Part shown: piece after piece, positions 27,123 to 35,578 of the stretch
Numbering within the stretch: the first letter of the stretch is position 1
Layout: each line of letters opens with the position of its first letter
NCBI RefSeq assembly: GCF_000020365.1
Contig: NC_012108.1
Location: forward strand, 2,914,001-2,978,000
DNA length: 64,000 nucleotides
DNA from: Desulforapulum autotrophicum HRM2
GTDB taxonomy: Bacteria > Desulfobacterota > Desulfobacteria > Desulfobacterales > Desulfobacteraceae
Reading direction: 5' to 3'
Program-made: the position numbers and the translations under genes
The notes under the pieces: generated by a model
What the model was told of the DNA's origin: nothing
The model's input: only the letters and a program-made list of their open reading frames with translations
The model's database searches: none

Positions 27123-27791
27123 ATGAAAAACACCCGACCCGACATCATAATTGTTGATGATAATCCCCATAATCTGCGGGTATTGTCCACCATTCTGAAA
27201 AAAGAGGGGTATGAAATTCGTCCGGCCACGGGGGGTCAGACAGCCCTTGCCGCCATTGATGCTAAGCCGCCGGAACTCATCCTTCTGGATATTATGATGC
27301 CGGCCATGAACGGTTATGAGGTGTGTGAATGCCTCAAAAAGAATGAAGGGACCCGGAATATCCCTGTGATTTTCATTACTGCCCTGGATGATGTCAAAGA
27401 CAAGATCAAAGCCTTTGCCATGGGTTGCACTGATTATATTTCCAAGCCCTTTCAAGAAGAGGAGATCCTGGCAAGGGTCAAAACCCAGATTCACATGGGC
27501 CGCCTTCAGCAGGACCTTAGGGTTAAAAATGAACGGCTTAAAGCGGAGACCCAGGAAAAAGATGCCCTGATCCTTGAACTCCAGGCCATGATCGATAATG
27601 TAAAGGTTTTAAGCGGGCTTTTACCCATCTGTGCCAACTGCAAAAAGATCAGAAGTGACGAAGGATATTGGGAACAAATCGAAAGCTATATTCAGGCCCA
27701 CACGGAGGCTGTTTTCTCCCATGGAATTTGTCCAGACTGCATGAAGGCCCTTTACGGTGACCAGCGATGGTACAAAGAAAAAATGGGTTAA
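27123..27791 (+). CDS. Response regulator with C-terminal double-CxxC domain
   Basis: 222 residues, 9 bp after the kinase. The REC domain (about 1-125) has the acidic pocket (IIVDDNPHN), phospho-acceptor Asp in LILLDIMMPAMNGYE, Thr in FITALDD and Lys in ISKPFQEEEI. A coiled coil links it to a C-terminal region with ICANCKKIRSDEGYWEQIES and ICPDCMKAL, two CxxC pairs that could bind zinc or iron. This tail occurs in many response regulators of anaerobes but has no established output. No DNA-binding domain is visible, so it may act through protein contacts. Confidence 0.88.
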   Translation: MKNTRPDIIIVDDNPHNLRVLSTILKKEGYEIRPATGGQTALAAIDAKPPELILLDIMMPAMNGYEVCECLKKNEGTRNIPVIFITALDDVKDKIKAFAMGCTDYISKPFQEEEILARVKTQIHMGRLQQDLRVKNERLKAETQEKDALILELQAMIDNVKVLSGLLPICANCKKIRSDEGYWEQIESYIQAHTEAVFSHGICPDCMKALYGDQRWYKEKMG

Positions 27792-27804
27792 AAAGCCCCC
27801 TGCC

Positions 27805-28692
27805 CTATTTCTGTCCCGTGATCAACTCCAGGACCTCCTGGTATTTGGCTACGGTTCCGGCTATGACATCCTGGGGAATCTCTGGTCCAGGTGCTTTCAT
27901 ATCCCAGCCCGACGAAACCAGCCAGTCCCTGACAAACTGCTTGTCATAGCTCTTTTGCGCGCCACCCGGTGCATAGGTATCCATGGGCCAGAACCGGGAA
28001 GAATCCGGGGTCATCACCTCGTCAATGAGGATGACCTCATCGTCAACAAGGCCAAATTCAAACTTGGTGTCGGCAATAATAATCCCTTTTTTAAGGGCCG
28101 TTTGAGCACCCTTTAAATAGATTTGAATGCTCAGGTCCCTGAGTTTTTCAGCCCGTTCCCGGCCAATGAGATCAACGGTTTTTGCAAAATCAATGTTAAT
28201 GTCATGATCCCCGACCTCGGCCTTGGTTGAAGGGGTATAAAGGGGTTCAGGCAGACGGTCGGATTCGACAAGACCCTTGGGAAGGGTAATGCCGCAAAGG
28301 GTACCGTTATTTTGATAGGATTTCCACCCAGATCCAGAGATATATCCCCGGACAATGCACTCCACCGGCAGGGGTTCTGCCTTTTTAACAAGCATGGTCC
28401 GGCCAGACAGCACCTTTGCATAGGGCTGGCACACGTCTGGAAAATCAGCCACATCCGTTGAAATAAGATGGTTGCCCACAAGCGGCGCCATCTGTTTGAA
28501 CCAGAATTCGGAAATTTTTGTCAACACCTTTCCCTTGCCTGGAATGCCGTTGGGAAGGACAACGTCAAAGGCTGAAAGCCTGTCCGTTGTTACCATCAAA
28601 AATGCCTCACCCGTGTCATAAATATCCCTGACCTTGCCCTTTCTGACAAGGTTCATATCTGGAAATTGTGTCTCAAGAACCGCTTTATCCAT
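27805..28692 (-). CDS. purC: SAICAR synthase (PurC)
   Basis: 295 residues. Joins CAIR and aspartate with ATP in purine synthesis. Motifs: [57 protein letters not shown] and [15 protein letters not shown] with [13 protein letters not shown]. Length fits the longer, Asn-rich PurC type. Its stop lies 13 bp from the convergent response-regulator gene. Separated from tmcD by a 277-bp promoter-rich space. Confidence 0.96.
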   Translation of the reverse strand: MDKAVLETQFPDMNLVRKGKVRDIYDTGEAFLMVTTDRLSAFDVVLPNGIPGKGKVLTKISEFWFKQMAPLVGNHLISTDVADFPDVCQPYAKVLSGRTMLVKKAEPLPVECIVRGYISGSGWKSYQNNGTLCGITLPKGLVESDRLPEPLYTPSTKAEVGDHDINIDFAKTVDLIGRERAEKLRDLSIQIYLKGAQTALKKGIIIADTKFEFGLVDDEVILIDEVMTPDSSRFWPMDTYAPGGAQKSYDKQFVRDWLVSSGWDMKAPGPEIPQDVIAGTVAKYQEVLELITGQK

Positions 28693-28867
28693 GAAAGACC
28701 TCCTGATTGTTTAAAAGGTACCCCAATACAACGCCATTAAAGTGGGGCGATTTTTTCCGTAATTATCATAACCGGACCGAATTTTCCATAGTCAATGTGA
28801 GGATACGACGCAACCCTGACCCGAAACCCAATAAAAATAATCTTGCAATAAAAATTTCATATGATAA

Positions 28868-28932
28868 TTGACATTCAATGATTGAAATAGATATGGTTGC
28901 AAGATATGGTTGATAATTAAATAGAATATAAT
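28868..28932 (+). promoter_or_regulatory. Candidate promoter and operator upstream of the tmc operon
   Basis: AT-rich control region 38-102 bp before tmcD. Elements seen: TTGACA at 28868-28873 with a weak TATGGT at 28892-28897 (18-bp spacer); a perfect palindrome TTCAAT-G-ATTGAA at 28874-28886, lying between these; an 11-bp direct repeat AGATATGGTTG at 28889-28899 and 28902-28912 (period 13); and a consensus TATAAT at 28927-28932 without a good -35. The direct repeat just upstream of the TATAAT is the arrangement expected for an activator binding site. Which element is used is not shown. Confidence 0.5.
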
Positions 28933-28969
28933 ATAAATTTTAATTTTTTAAACAGGTACTGGAAAAATT

Positions 28970-30235
28970 ATGGATAGAGAAAACTGGGACTGGGAGATAG
29001 GGAAACGCGAAATTGCAAACCTTGCCCCGTGGCAGGAGCGTTTCTCCTATCAGGAAGAACCCTGTGCAAGTCCAGACGGGGAAATTGTTGCCGCCATCAT
29101 TAGAAATGATGACGAAGAGTTTACCGCTGCGACTCAAACTTCAGCCGGTGAGATAACCACCTGGGAAAATGCCTACGAAAAGGTGTGGCATCTCAGATTT
29201 GGACCGGATGGAAGGCTTTCTGCCCTTGTCTCGGACACAGCTGAATGGACGGTCGCAACCGACGACACTCCCTGGGAAAACACCTATGACTTTGCCTGGG
29301 ACATGGCCTTCACCCCAAGCGGAAGCCATGTTGCCGTTTCCACCCAGAAGGACCTTCAATACGCCGTTTCCGTCAATGACACGCCCTGGGCGAAGGAATT
29401 CTCACGGCTCACGGCCATGACCCTGAGCCCCGACGGGCTGCACTCGGCTGCGGTTGTTGAAACCGAACTGCTGCTTGAAACTGAAATTTTCAAGTTCAGA
29501 AAAGGATGCTACTCGGTAGCGGTTGACGGTAACGCGTGGAAACAGTCGTACATGAACGTATGGGAGCCTTGTTTTTCAAACGACGGTAACCATGTTGCTG
29601 CATCGATCCGGACAACCTACCAGGACTACACCATTGTCGTTGACGGAAAGCCATGGGATAAAAAGTACAGCTCTGTGTGGGCACCTATCTTCTCTCCCGA
29701 CACAAATGAGGTTGTGGCTCCGGTAAAAGAGGCGGGACGATGGTCGCTTGCAAGCCAGGACGGCCTGGTCTGGGATACCTCGTTTTATCAGCTCTGGCAC
29801 CCGGCCTATGCAGGTGGAGAAAACCGCCTGGCAGCCATTGTTTCACCCGAGTATGGCCTCTGGACCGTGGCCTTGGACGGCACAGCCTGGGACGCAACGT
29901 TTAACGAGCTTGTCACCGATCTTGCAACCTCCCTGAACGGACAACGGGCTGGATGTGTCTTTAAGCATGACGGCAGATGGGGCATTGCCGTGGACGGAAA
30001 ACCATGGCAGGGACGGTTTGACATGGCCTGGAAACCGGTCTTCAGCCCCGATGCAGCCCATGTGGCTGCAAAGGTTGAAACCCAGGGCAAATATATCCTT
30101 GTCATTGATGGGAAACCCCTTGACAGACATTTTACAAGGCTTGAAATGCCTGTTTTCAGCCAGGACGGCCAGCGCATCCTTGTCAAGGGCGTTGAAAATA
30201 ATATCTTTTACCGGGAAATTGTTGACCTGGGTTAA
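28970..30235 (+). CDS. tmcD: TmcD: Trp-rich repeat protein of the Tmc complex
   Basis: 421 residues, no signal peptide or TM. The whole chain is built of repeats of about 45 residues carrying a pattern like VDGxxWxxxYxxxWxxxFSPDGxxVAA, with many Trp residues (for example DGKPWDKKYSSVWAPIFS and DGKPWQGRFDMAWKPVFS), suggesting a beta-propeller. In Desulfovibrio vulgaris the Tmc complex (TmcA-D, DVU0263-0266) contains a Trp-rich TmcD with no cofactor. Context here (directly before tmcC) fits that. The ribosome-binding site is weak (GGAAAAATT). Gene order is D-C-B-A, reversed against Desulfovibrio. Confidence 0.85.
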   Translation: MDRENWDWEIGKREIANLAPWQERFSYQEEPCASPDGEIVAAIIRNDDEEFTAATQTSAGEITTWENAYEKVWHLRFGPDGRLSALVSDTAEWTVATDDTPWENTYDFAWDMAFTPSGSHVAVSTQKDLQYAVSVNDTPWAKEFSRLTAMTLSPDGLHSAAVVETELLLETEIFKFRKGCYSVAVDGNAWKQSYMNVWEPCFSNDGNHVAASIRTTYQDYTIVVDGKPWDKKYSSVWAPIFSPDTNEVVAPVKEAGRWSLASQDGLVWDTSFYQLWHPAYAGGENRLAAIVSPEYGLWTVALDGTAWDATFNELVTDLATSLNGQRAGCVFKHDGRWGIAVDGKPWQGRFDMAWKPVFSPDAAHVAAKVETQGKYILVIDGKPLDRHFTRLEMPVFSQDGQRILVKGVENNIFYREIVDLG

Positions 30236-30253
30236 TCTTAAGGAGACGTTGAT

Positions 30254-30913
30254 ATGCATGACATTTACTCCCTAGTTACAGGCCCCCTGGCATGGCTCTC
30301 CTTTGCCCTGTTTCTGGGCGGCAGTATTTTCAGATTCACGAGCCTATACCGGCTTGCCCAAAAAAAGGACAGTGCTGTTTTTGAGTACATGAGTCTCAGG
30401 TATGCCCTGCGATCCATTGCCCATTGGCTCACCCCCTTTGCCACCCGGAACATGCGTCTTAATCCGGCCATGACCGTTGTCACCTTTGCCTTTCACATCT
30501 GTCTCTTTATCGCACCCCTTTTTCTGTTTGCCCATGTCATTCTCATCCAGGAGAGTTTTGGCTTTCATTTTCCAACCCTGCCCAATGCTGTAGCCGACAT
30601 TTTATCAATTATAGTCGTTCTCTCCTGTCTTTTCTTTGCCGGAAGACGGATGTTCCTGCCTGAAGTCAAATACCTTACTACCTGGGTGGACATTGCCATC
30701 CTTGTGGCGGTTGCAGCACCTTTTTTCACAGGCTTCTGGGTCTATCACCAATGGGCAGGCTTTCAAACCATGACCCTGGTCCATATCTTCTCAGGAGAAC
30801 TCATGATTGCCATCATTCCCTTTACCAAGCTGTTTCATATGTTCCTGTTCCCCTTTATACGGGGATATATCGGCTCAGAGTTCGGCAACGTCAGAATGGC
30901 TAAGGACTGGTAA
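30254..30913 (+). CDS. tmcC: TmcC: membrane subunit of the Tmc complex
   Basis: 219 residues, AAGGAG at good distance. Five or six hydrophobic segments (LVTGPLAWLSFALFLGG, TVVTFAFHICLFIAPLFLF, ADILSIIVVLSCLFFAG, VDIAILVAVAAPFFTGFW, MIAIIPFTKLFHMFLFPF) with His residues in or near the membrane, as in NarI/DsrM-type cytochrome b proteins that pass electrons between quinone or periplasmic carrier and the cytoplasmic subunit. It lies 18 bp after tmcD. The heme ligands cannot be assigned with certainty. Confidence 0.87.
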   Translation: MHDIYSLVTGPLAWLSFALFLGGSIFRFTSLYRLAQKKDSAVFEYMSLRYALRSIAHWLTPFATRNMRLNPAMTVVTFAFHICLFIAPLFLFAHVILIQESFGFHFPTLPNAVADILSIIVVLSCLFFAGRRMFLPEVKYLTTWVDIAILVAVAAPFFTGFWVYHQWAGFQTMTLVHIFSGELMIAIIPFTKLFHMFLFPFIRGYIGSEFGNVRMAKDW

Positions 30914-30973
30914 ATGCGCCCCAACAACAGCTTGTAATAACAGTTAATAACATTATTTACATAAGGGTTTTCC

Positions 30974-32308
30974 ATGAGTGATTCAAAACCAATCACAGAG
31001 AACGAGATCGACGACAAGGGTATCATGGCGGGAGTGGAAAAGCTCTCACCTGAAAAAATAGAACGGGTCATAAACGAGGTGATTACCGCTGAAACCGGCG
31101 CTAAACTCAAGGTCTACGTGGATACCTGTGTCCACTGCGGACTTTGCAGCGAAGGCTGTCACTATTTTATCTCAAGGGACCGGGACCCCAAATTTTCTCC
31201 TGCTGGCAAGGTTAAACAGACCCTGTGGGAAATCATGCGCAAACGAGGACGGGTTTCCCCCGAATTCATAAAAAATGCGGCCGTGGTAGCCTACACCCAG
31301 TGCAACCTGTGCAAGCGCTGCGCCATGTACTGCCCATTTGGCATTGACATTGCCTATGTCATGTCGGTCATGCGGCGGATCTGCCACAAACTGGGCGTGG
31401 TTCCCCTGTATATCCAGGACACGGCCCACAGCCATTCAGTCACGGCCAACCAGATGTGGGTAAAGGATGACGAGTGGATCGATACCCTCATGTGGCAGGA
31501 GGAAGAGGCAAGGGACGAGGTGTCCAACCTGAGAATTCCCCTGGACGTTGAAGGCAGCGACACTTTTTACTCAGTCATTGGACCTGAGCCCAAGTACAGG
31601 GCCCAACTCATATACCAGGCCGCCATGATCATGGAGGCCGCAGGAGAAAGTTGGACCATGCCGTCCTCTCCTGGCTGGGACAACTCGGACATGTGCATGT
31701 ACACCGGGGACTATGAAATGATGGAACGGCTTAAAAAGGTCCATTTTGAGGCAGCCATACGCCTCAAGGCCAAACGAATCGTCATGGGAGAATGTGGCCA
31801 TGCCTTTCGATCGGTCTACGACATGGGCAACCGGGCCCTTGGCTGGAAAATGCCCCCCATTCCCATCATCCACGCCATTGAATATTACCATGAAATTTTT
31901 TCCAAAGAAAAAATCAAGATCAAGAAAAAATTTGACCGACCCGTCACCCTCCACGACCCGTGCAATATTGTCAGGGGTCGGGGGCTTCACCACATGGCAA
32001 GGGAAGTGGTCAACGCCACCTGCAAGACCTTTATTGAAATGACACCCAACTGTGAGCACAACTACTGCTGCGGCGCCGGTGGCGGGGTAATCAACTGTGG
32101 CCCTCCATTTAAAAACGAAAGGGTAGAAAGCAGCAAGGCAAAAGCAGAACAGCTCTTTGCCGCCAAAGCAAAGGGTGCCGAAGTGGTCATTGCCCCCTGT
32201 CACAACTGCCATGGCGGTCTTGAAGACATCATCCACCACTATGGGATTGACATGGAACTCAAATTTCTCGGCGACATTATCTATGAAATCATGGAAATAC
32301 CCGAATAA
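30974..32308 (+). CDS. tmcB: TmcB: iron-sulfur subunit with two CCG domains
   Basis: 444 residues, cytoplasmic. Two [4Fe-4S] clusters bind at CVHCGLCSEGCHYF (about 52-65) and CNLCKRCAMYCPFGID (about 115). The second half has two cysteine-rich CCG-type domains: the first with ECGHAF, the second with HDPCNIVRG, YCCGAGGGVINCG and APCHNCHGGLED. This is the HdrD/DsrK architecture, where a noncubane iron-sulfur centre handles two-electron chemistry. In the Tmc complex it sits on the cytoplasmic face and takes electrons from the periplasmic TmcA through TmcC. It is followed by a repeat element before tmcA. Confidence 0.92.
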   Translation: MSDSKPITENEIDDKGIMAGVEKLSPEKIERVINEVITAETGAKLKVYVDTCVHCGLCSEGCHYFISRDRDPKFSPAGKVKQTLWEIMRKRGRVSPEFIKNAAVVAYTQCNLCKRCAMYCPFGIDIAYVMSVMRRICHKLGVVPLYIQDTAHSHSVTANQMWVKDDEWIDTLMWQEEEARDEVSNLRIPLDVEGSDTFYSVIGPEPKYRAQLIYQAAMIMEAAGESWTMPSSPGWDNSDMCMYTGDYEMMERLKKVHFEAAIRLKAKRIVMGECGHAFRSVYDMGNRALGWKMPPIPIIHAIEYYHEIFSKEKIKIKKKFDRPVTLHDPCNIVRGRGLHHMAREVVNATCKTFIEMTPNCEHNYCCGAGGGVINCGPPFKNERVESSKAKAEQLFAAKAKGAEVVIAPCHNCHGGLEDIIHHYGIDMELKFLGDIIYEIMEIPE

Positions 32309-32392
32309 CCGGCATGGCCGGAGCATGCGAACTGCTCTGGCCGCAACAAAATCTGAAACTGCACCCACGATACCCGGGGTATGTTTCGCATA
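32307..32392 (-). repeat. Palindromic repeat copy between tmcB and tmcA
   Basis: Reverse-orientation copy of the repeat pair at 55055-55232. The shared part reads ACCGGCATGGCCGGAGCATG and CTGCTCTGGCC on this strand; a second stem GAAACTGC/GTTTCGCA follows. It starts at the last bases of the tmcB stop and ends just before the tmcA ribosome-binding site, so it is transcribed within the operon. Confidence 0.75.
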
Positions 32393-32409
32393 AAAAGGGG
32401 GATGTTCTG

Positions 32410-32799
32410 TTGACTGATACGTTAAAAAAATATATTTTTAGACTACTGGCATATGCCTTGATTCTTGCACCGCTAACAGTTACAGGGGATGACTGTATGA
32501 ACATTGATGAGGCGGTCTTTGCCAAACACACCAGACCCTTTGTCTGCTTTGTCCATGACGAACACAATGAAAACGCAGGCATTGATGAGTGTGATGTCTG
32601 TCACCATGTGTATGAGGATGGAAAGCTGATGCCGGGTGAAACCAGTGAAGACATGGCCTGCTCAGAATGCCACGGGGCAAAGGATGACCCCAGGCAATTC
32701 AAACTCATCGCAACTTATCACAACAGGTGCCGTAGCTGCCATCTTGAGAGAAAAGAGGGCCCAATCACCTGTGGTGGATGCCACGAACAATCCAAGTAA
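32410..32799 (+). CDS. tmcA: TmcA: type II tetraheme cytochrome c3
   Basis: 129 residues from the TTG at 32410, preceded by a purine run (AAAAAGGGGG) at a suitable distance; an upstream ATG in frame (32350s) runs through the repeat and is less likely. The signal peptide (KKYIFRLLAYALILAPLTV) exports it to the periplasm. Four c-type heme sites CxxCH are visible in order: CDVCHH, CSECH, CRSCH and CGGCH. Distal His are likely among FVCFVHDEHN and ATYHNRC. It is acidic, as typical for TmcA, which takes electrons from periplasmic hydrogenases through type I cytochrome c3 and passes them to TmcBCD. Confidence 0.93.
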   Translation: MTDTLKKYIFRLLAYALILAPLTVTGDDCMNIDEAVFAKHTRPFVCFVHDEHNENAGIDECDVCHHVYEDGKLMPGETSEDMACSECHGAKDDPRQFKLIATYHNRCRSCHLERKEGPITCGGCHEQSK

Positions 32800-32858
32800 A
32801 ACGGCCGACAAGGAACGCCTGATTCCTTTATAGACACAAAAAAAGATAGGAAAATAAA

Positions 32859-33212
32859 ATGACAAAAAAAATACTTGTCGTGGATGATGATCCCGTCATC
32901 GTCAAATACCTTATAAATATTTTCAACGACAACGGCTATGAGACCTGTTCGGCCAATGACGGTGCAGAGGCTTTTGAGGTGCTTCAGCAGGAGAACCCCG
33001 ATCTGATCACACTGGACCTTGAAATGCCCAAGGAGTGGGGGCCCAAATTTTTCAGGAGACTGTCCAAACATGAAGCATACAAGGATATTCCCGTTATTGT
33101 GATTTCAGGTCTTGCAAGCCGCCATCTAAGCATTGACAAGGCCATCACCTGGCTTGCCAAGCCCTTTGACCCGGAAAAACTCATTGGCATCGTCAAGAAT
33201 ACCATCGGATAA
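32859..33212 (+). CDS. Single-domain response regulator
   Basis: 117 residues, only a REC domain: KKILVVDDDPVIVKYLI acidic pocket, phospho-acceptor Asp in LITLDLEMPKEWGP, Thr/Ser in IPVIVISGLASRH and Lys in TWLAKPFDPEKL. Without an output domain it must work through other proteins, as in a phosphorelay. It lies 59 bp after tmcA and 47 bp before the heme-sensing kinase. Response regulators also sit beside tmc in Desulfovibrio, so the link between complex and regulators is conserved. Confidence 0.9.
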   Translation: MTKKILVVDDDPVIVKYLINIFNDNGYETCSANDGAEAFEVLQQENPDLITLDLEMPKEWGPKFFRRLSKHEAYKDIPVIVISGLASRHLSIDKAITWLAKPFDPEKLIGIVKNTIG

Positions 33213-33259
33213 ATTCGGCCCGGTCAAAAGATCAGTTCTGCCTTTAGCCACAAGAGAAA

Positions 33260-35578
33260 ATGAAACGGACGCCTGATATGCTTTTGAACAAGATCCGCCA
33301 TAGCCTCGTGTTCAAGCTCATCATGATCATGGCTTTCATCTGTTTTGTGGCAATCTCGGTATGGGCCTACTTCAGCATCAACTACCAGCGCAACAAGGCG
33401 GTCGGTGACACCTTGGGTGTTGCCGATCGAATCAGTAAAACCATTCGCCTCGGCACCCACTACTCCATGATGCTCAACGCCCGGGATGATATTCACCAGA
33501 TCATCCAGAACACCGCAACCCAGCGGGAAATCGAAAATGTCAGGATCTACAACAAACGGGGGGTTATCAAGTTTTCCAACATTGAGTCCGAGGTTGATAC
33601 AAAATCCCTTCCCGAATCAGAGGCATGTATCATCTGCCACCGTGGGGACCCGCCCCTTGTCAAACTGACCCTCAACGAAAGAAAACGAATCTTTTCAGCC
33701 GATTCAGGCCACCGGGTCCTGGGGATCATCACACCCATCTACAACGAACCTGGATGTAGTGAACAATGCCATTTCCACGATGCAAAGGCCAAAGTTCTGG
33801 GCTCCATGGAGCTTGTGATCTCCCTCCAGGAGACCGATGCGGAAATCGTCAAGTATGAACAAAGCATTGTCTTTTTGGCCCTTGCCATCTTTGTTGCCCC
33901 CTCTTTTTTCATCTTTCTCTTTGTTTACAAGTTTGTTATCGGCCCCATCCGTCAGCTCACCGAAGAGACAAAACACATCACCTGCGCCACTAAAATCACC
34001 CGCATCGATTCCCATCGGGAATCGGAAATCGGTCAGCTTGCAACTGCGTTCAACACCATGCGTCAACGGATAAACCACCACCAGAAGGAGCTGACCAAAC
34101 AAAAAAACGAGTACCAGAACCTGTTTGAAAGGGTACCCTGTCTGATCACGGTCCAGGACAAAAATTTTAAACTCATCAACTTTAACAAAGAGTTCTACAA
34201 CAAATACAACCCCAAAATCGGTGACTTCTGCTATGCCACCTACAAGGGCAGAACCACCCGGTGCAGCAACTGCCCCGTGGAAAAGACCTTCAAGGACGGA
34301 AAATCCCATTACTCTGAAGAGGAGGGAATCGGTAAAAACGGTACCATGGAGCATTGGATCGTGAGAACAAGCCCGGTCAAGAATGCGGCGGGTGAAATCG
34401 TTGCGGCCATGGAGATTAACCTTGATATCACCCACCGAAAGGAACTTGAACAACGGGCTGAACTTTCAGAAAAAAAATACCATGCCATTTTCAACAACAT
34501 TCCCAACCCGGTGTTCGTCCTTGACAATGACTCCCTTACCATCCTTGACTGTAACGAGAGCGTCGCTGAGGTGTATGGATATGGGATGGCCGATATCGTG
34601 GGAAAGCCTTTCAGCTACCTGTTTGATCCGTCCCAGCCCACCCAGGAAATTGATGATATTGTGCGCAACACGTCGATCATCAATTCGGTGAAACATCGCA
34701 GGTCCAACAACCGGCCCATGTTTGTGGACATCTGGATTTCACCGTCGGAATATCCGGGTCAGAAGGTTCTGCTGGTCACCACCTCGGACATCACACAAAG
34801 ACTTGAAACAGAGACCCAGTTTCTCCAGGCGGCAAAACTTGCCACCCTGGGGGAGATGGCAACCGGGGTGGCCCATGAACTCAACCAGCCACTTTCGGTG
34901 ATTAAAACCGCCTCAAGCTTCTGCATTGAAAAAATCAGAAAAAACCAGGAGATAAATCCGGAGATCCTCACCACCCTGCTTCAAAAAATTGATGCCAACG
35001 TGAATCGTGCATCCAAAATCATCAATCACATGCGCGACTTTGCTCGAAAATCTGACATTAAACTCATCCCTGTGGATATTGTCGACATCCTGGAGCGGGC
35101 CTATGAAATCTTCAGCCAGCAGCTCAAGGTCAGGGGGATCACGGTCGACTGGGATATAACCCCTCCCCTTGCCCCTGTGATGACAGATCCCGGCCGACTT
35201 GAGCAGGTGTTCATCAATCTGCTGATCAATGCAAGGGATGCCATTGAAGCCAAGGCGGAAATCTGTCATAATGACGCTGGACTTAAGAAAAAAATCACCA
35301 TCCGGGGCTATCTCCTGGATGAAAAGGTCCATGTGGAGGTCGAGGACACAGGCACCGGTGTACCGGCGGATGTTGCAGAAAAAATATTTCAGCCTTTTTT
35401 CACCACCAAGGAGGTGGGAAAGGGAACGGGCCTTGGCCTTTCCATCAGCTATGGCATCATCAAGGAGAGTTCAGGTCTGATATCCATCAAAGAAACCTCG
35501 GAAAAGGGAGCTGTATTCCAGGTCATTCTTCCGGCATACCGGTCAAAGGAGCAGGACAACCATGAAGAACGATCCTGA
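33260..35578 (+). CDS. Sensor histidine kinase with periplasmic heme-c motifs and two PAS domains
   Basis: 772 residues. TM1 is about 18-39. The periplasmic part (about 40-200) has a CxxCH heme site (CIICH, 123-127) and a CX3CH site (CSEQCH, 166-171). TM2 is about 202-226 and HAMP about 223-277. PAS1 (about 290-395) holds a Cys-rich segment (CYATYKG..RCSNCP). PAS2 is about 405-515. HisKA has GVAHELNQPLSVIKT and the ATPase LINARDAIEA, DTGTGVPADVAEKI and GTGLGLSISYGII. The heme motifs suggest it senses redox state or small gases, or receives electrons from periplasmic cytochromes. Its 3' end overlaps the next gene by 17 bp. Confidence 0.9.
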   Translation: MKRTPDMLLNKIRHSLVFKLIMIMAFICFVAISVWAYFSINYQRNKAVGDTLGVADRISKTIRLGTHYSMMLNARDDIHQIIQNTATQREIENVRIYNKRGVIKFSNIESEVDTKSLPESEACIICHRGDPPLVKLTLNERKRIFSADSGHRVLGIITPIYNEPGCSEQCHFHDAKAKVLGSMELVISLQETDAEIVKYEQSIVFLALAIFVAPSFFIFLFVYKFVIGPIRQLTEETKHITCATKITRIDSHRESEIGQLATAFNTMRQRINHHQKELTKQKNEYQNLFERVPCLITVQDKNFKLINFNKEFYNKYNPKIGDFCYATYKGRTTRCSNCPVEKTFKDGKSHYSEEEGIGKNGTMEHWIVRTSPVKNAAGEIVAAMEINLDITHRKELEQRAELSEKKYHAIFNNIPNPVFVLDNDSLTILDCNESVAEVYGYGMADIVGKPFSYLFDPSQPTQEIDDIVRNTSIINSVKHRRSNNRPMFVDIWISPSEYPGQKVLLVTTSDITQRLETETQFLQAAKLATLGEMATGVAHELNQPLSVIKTASSFCIEKIRKNQEINPEILTTLLQKIDANVNRASKIINHMRDFARKSDIKLIPVDIVDILERAYEIFSQQLKVRGITVDWDITPPLAPVMTDPGRLEQVFINLLINARDAIEAKAEICHNDAGLKKKITIRGYLLDEKVHVEVEDTGTGVPADVAEKIFQPFFTTKEVGKGTGLGLSISYGIIKESSGLISIKETSEKGAVFQVILPAYRSKEQDNHEERS

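Noticed and set aside
28693-28969. Riboswitch before purC or tmcD
   Set aside because: No purine, TPP or other riboswitch core was recognised; the interval looks like promoter DNA.
32314-32409. Longer N-terminus for TmcA
   Set aside because: It translates the repeat element and breaks the signal peptide; the TTG at 32410 has a proper purine-rich site.
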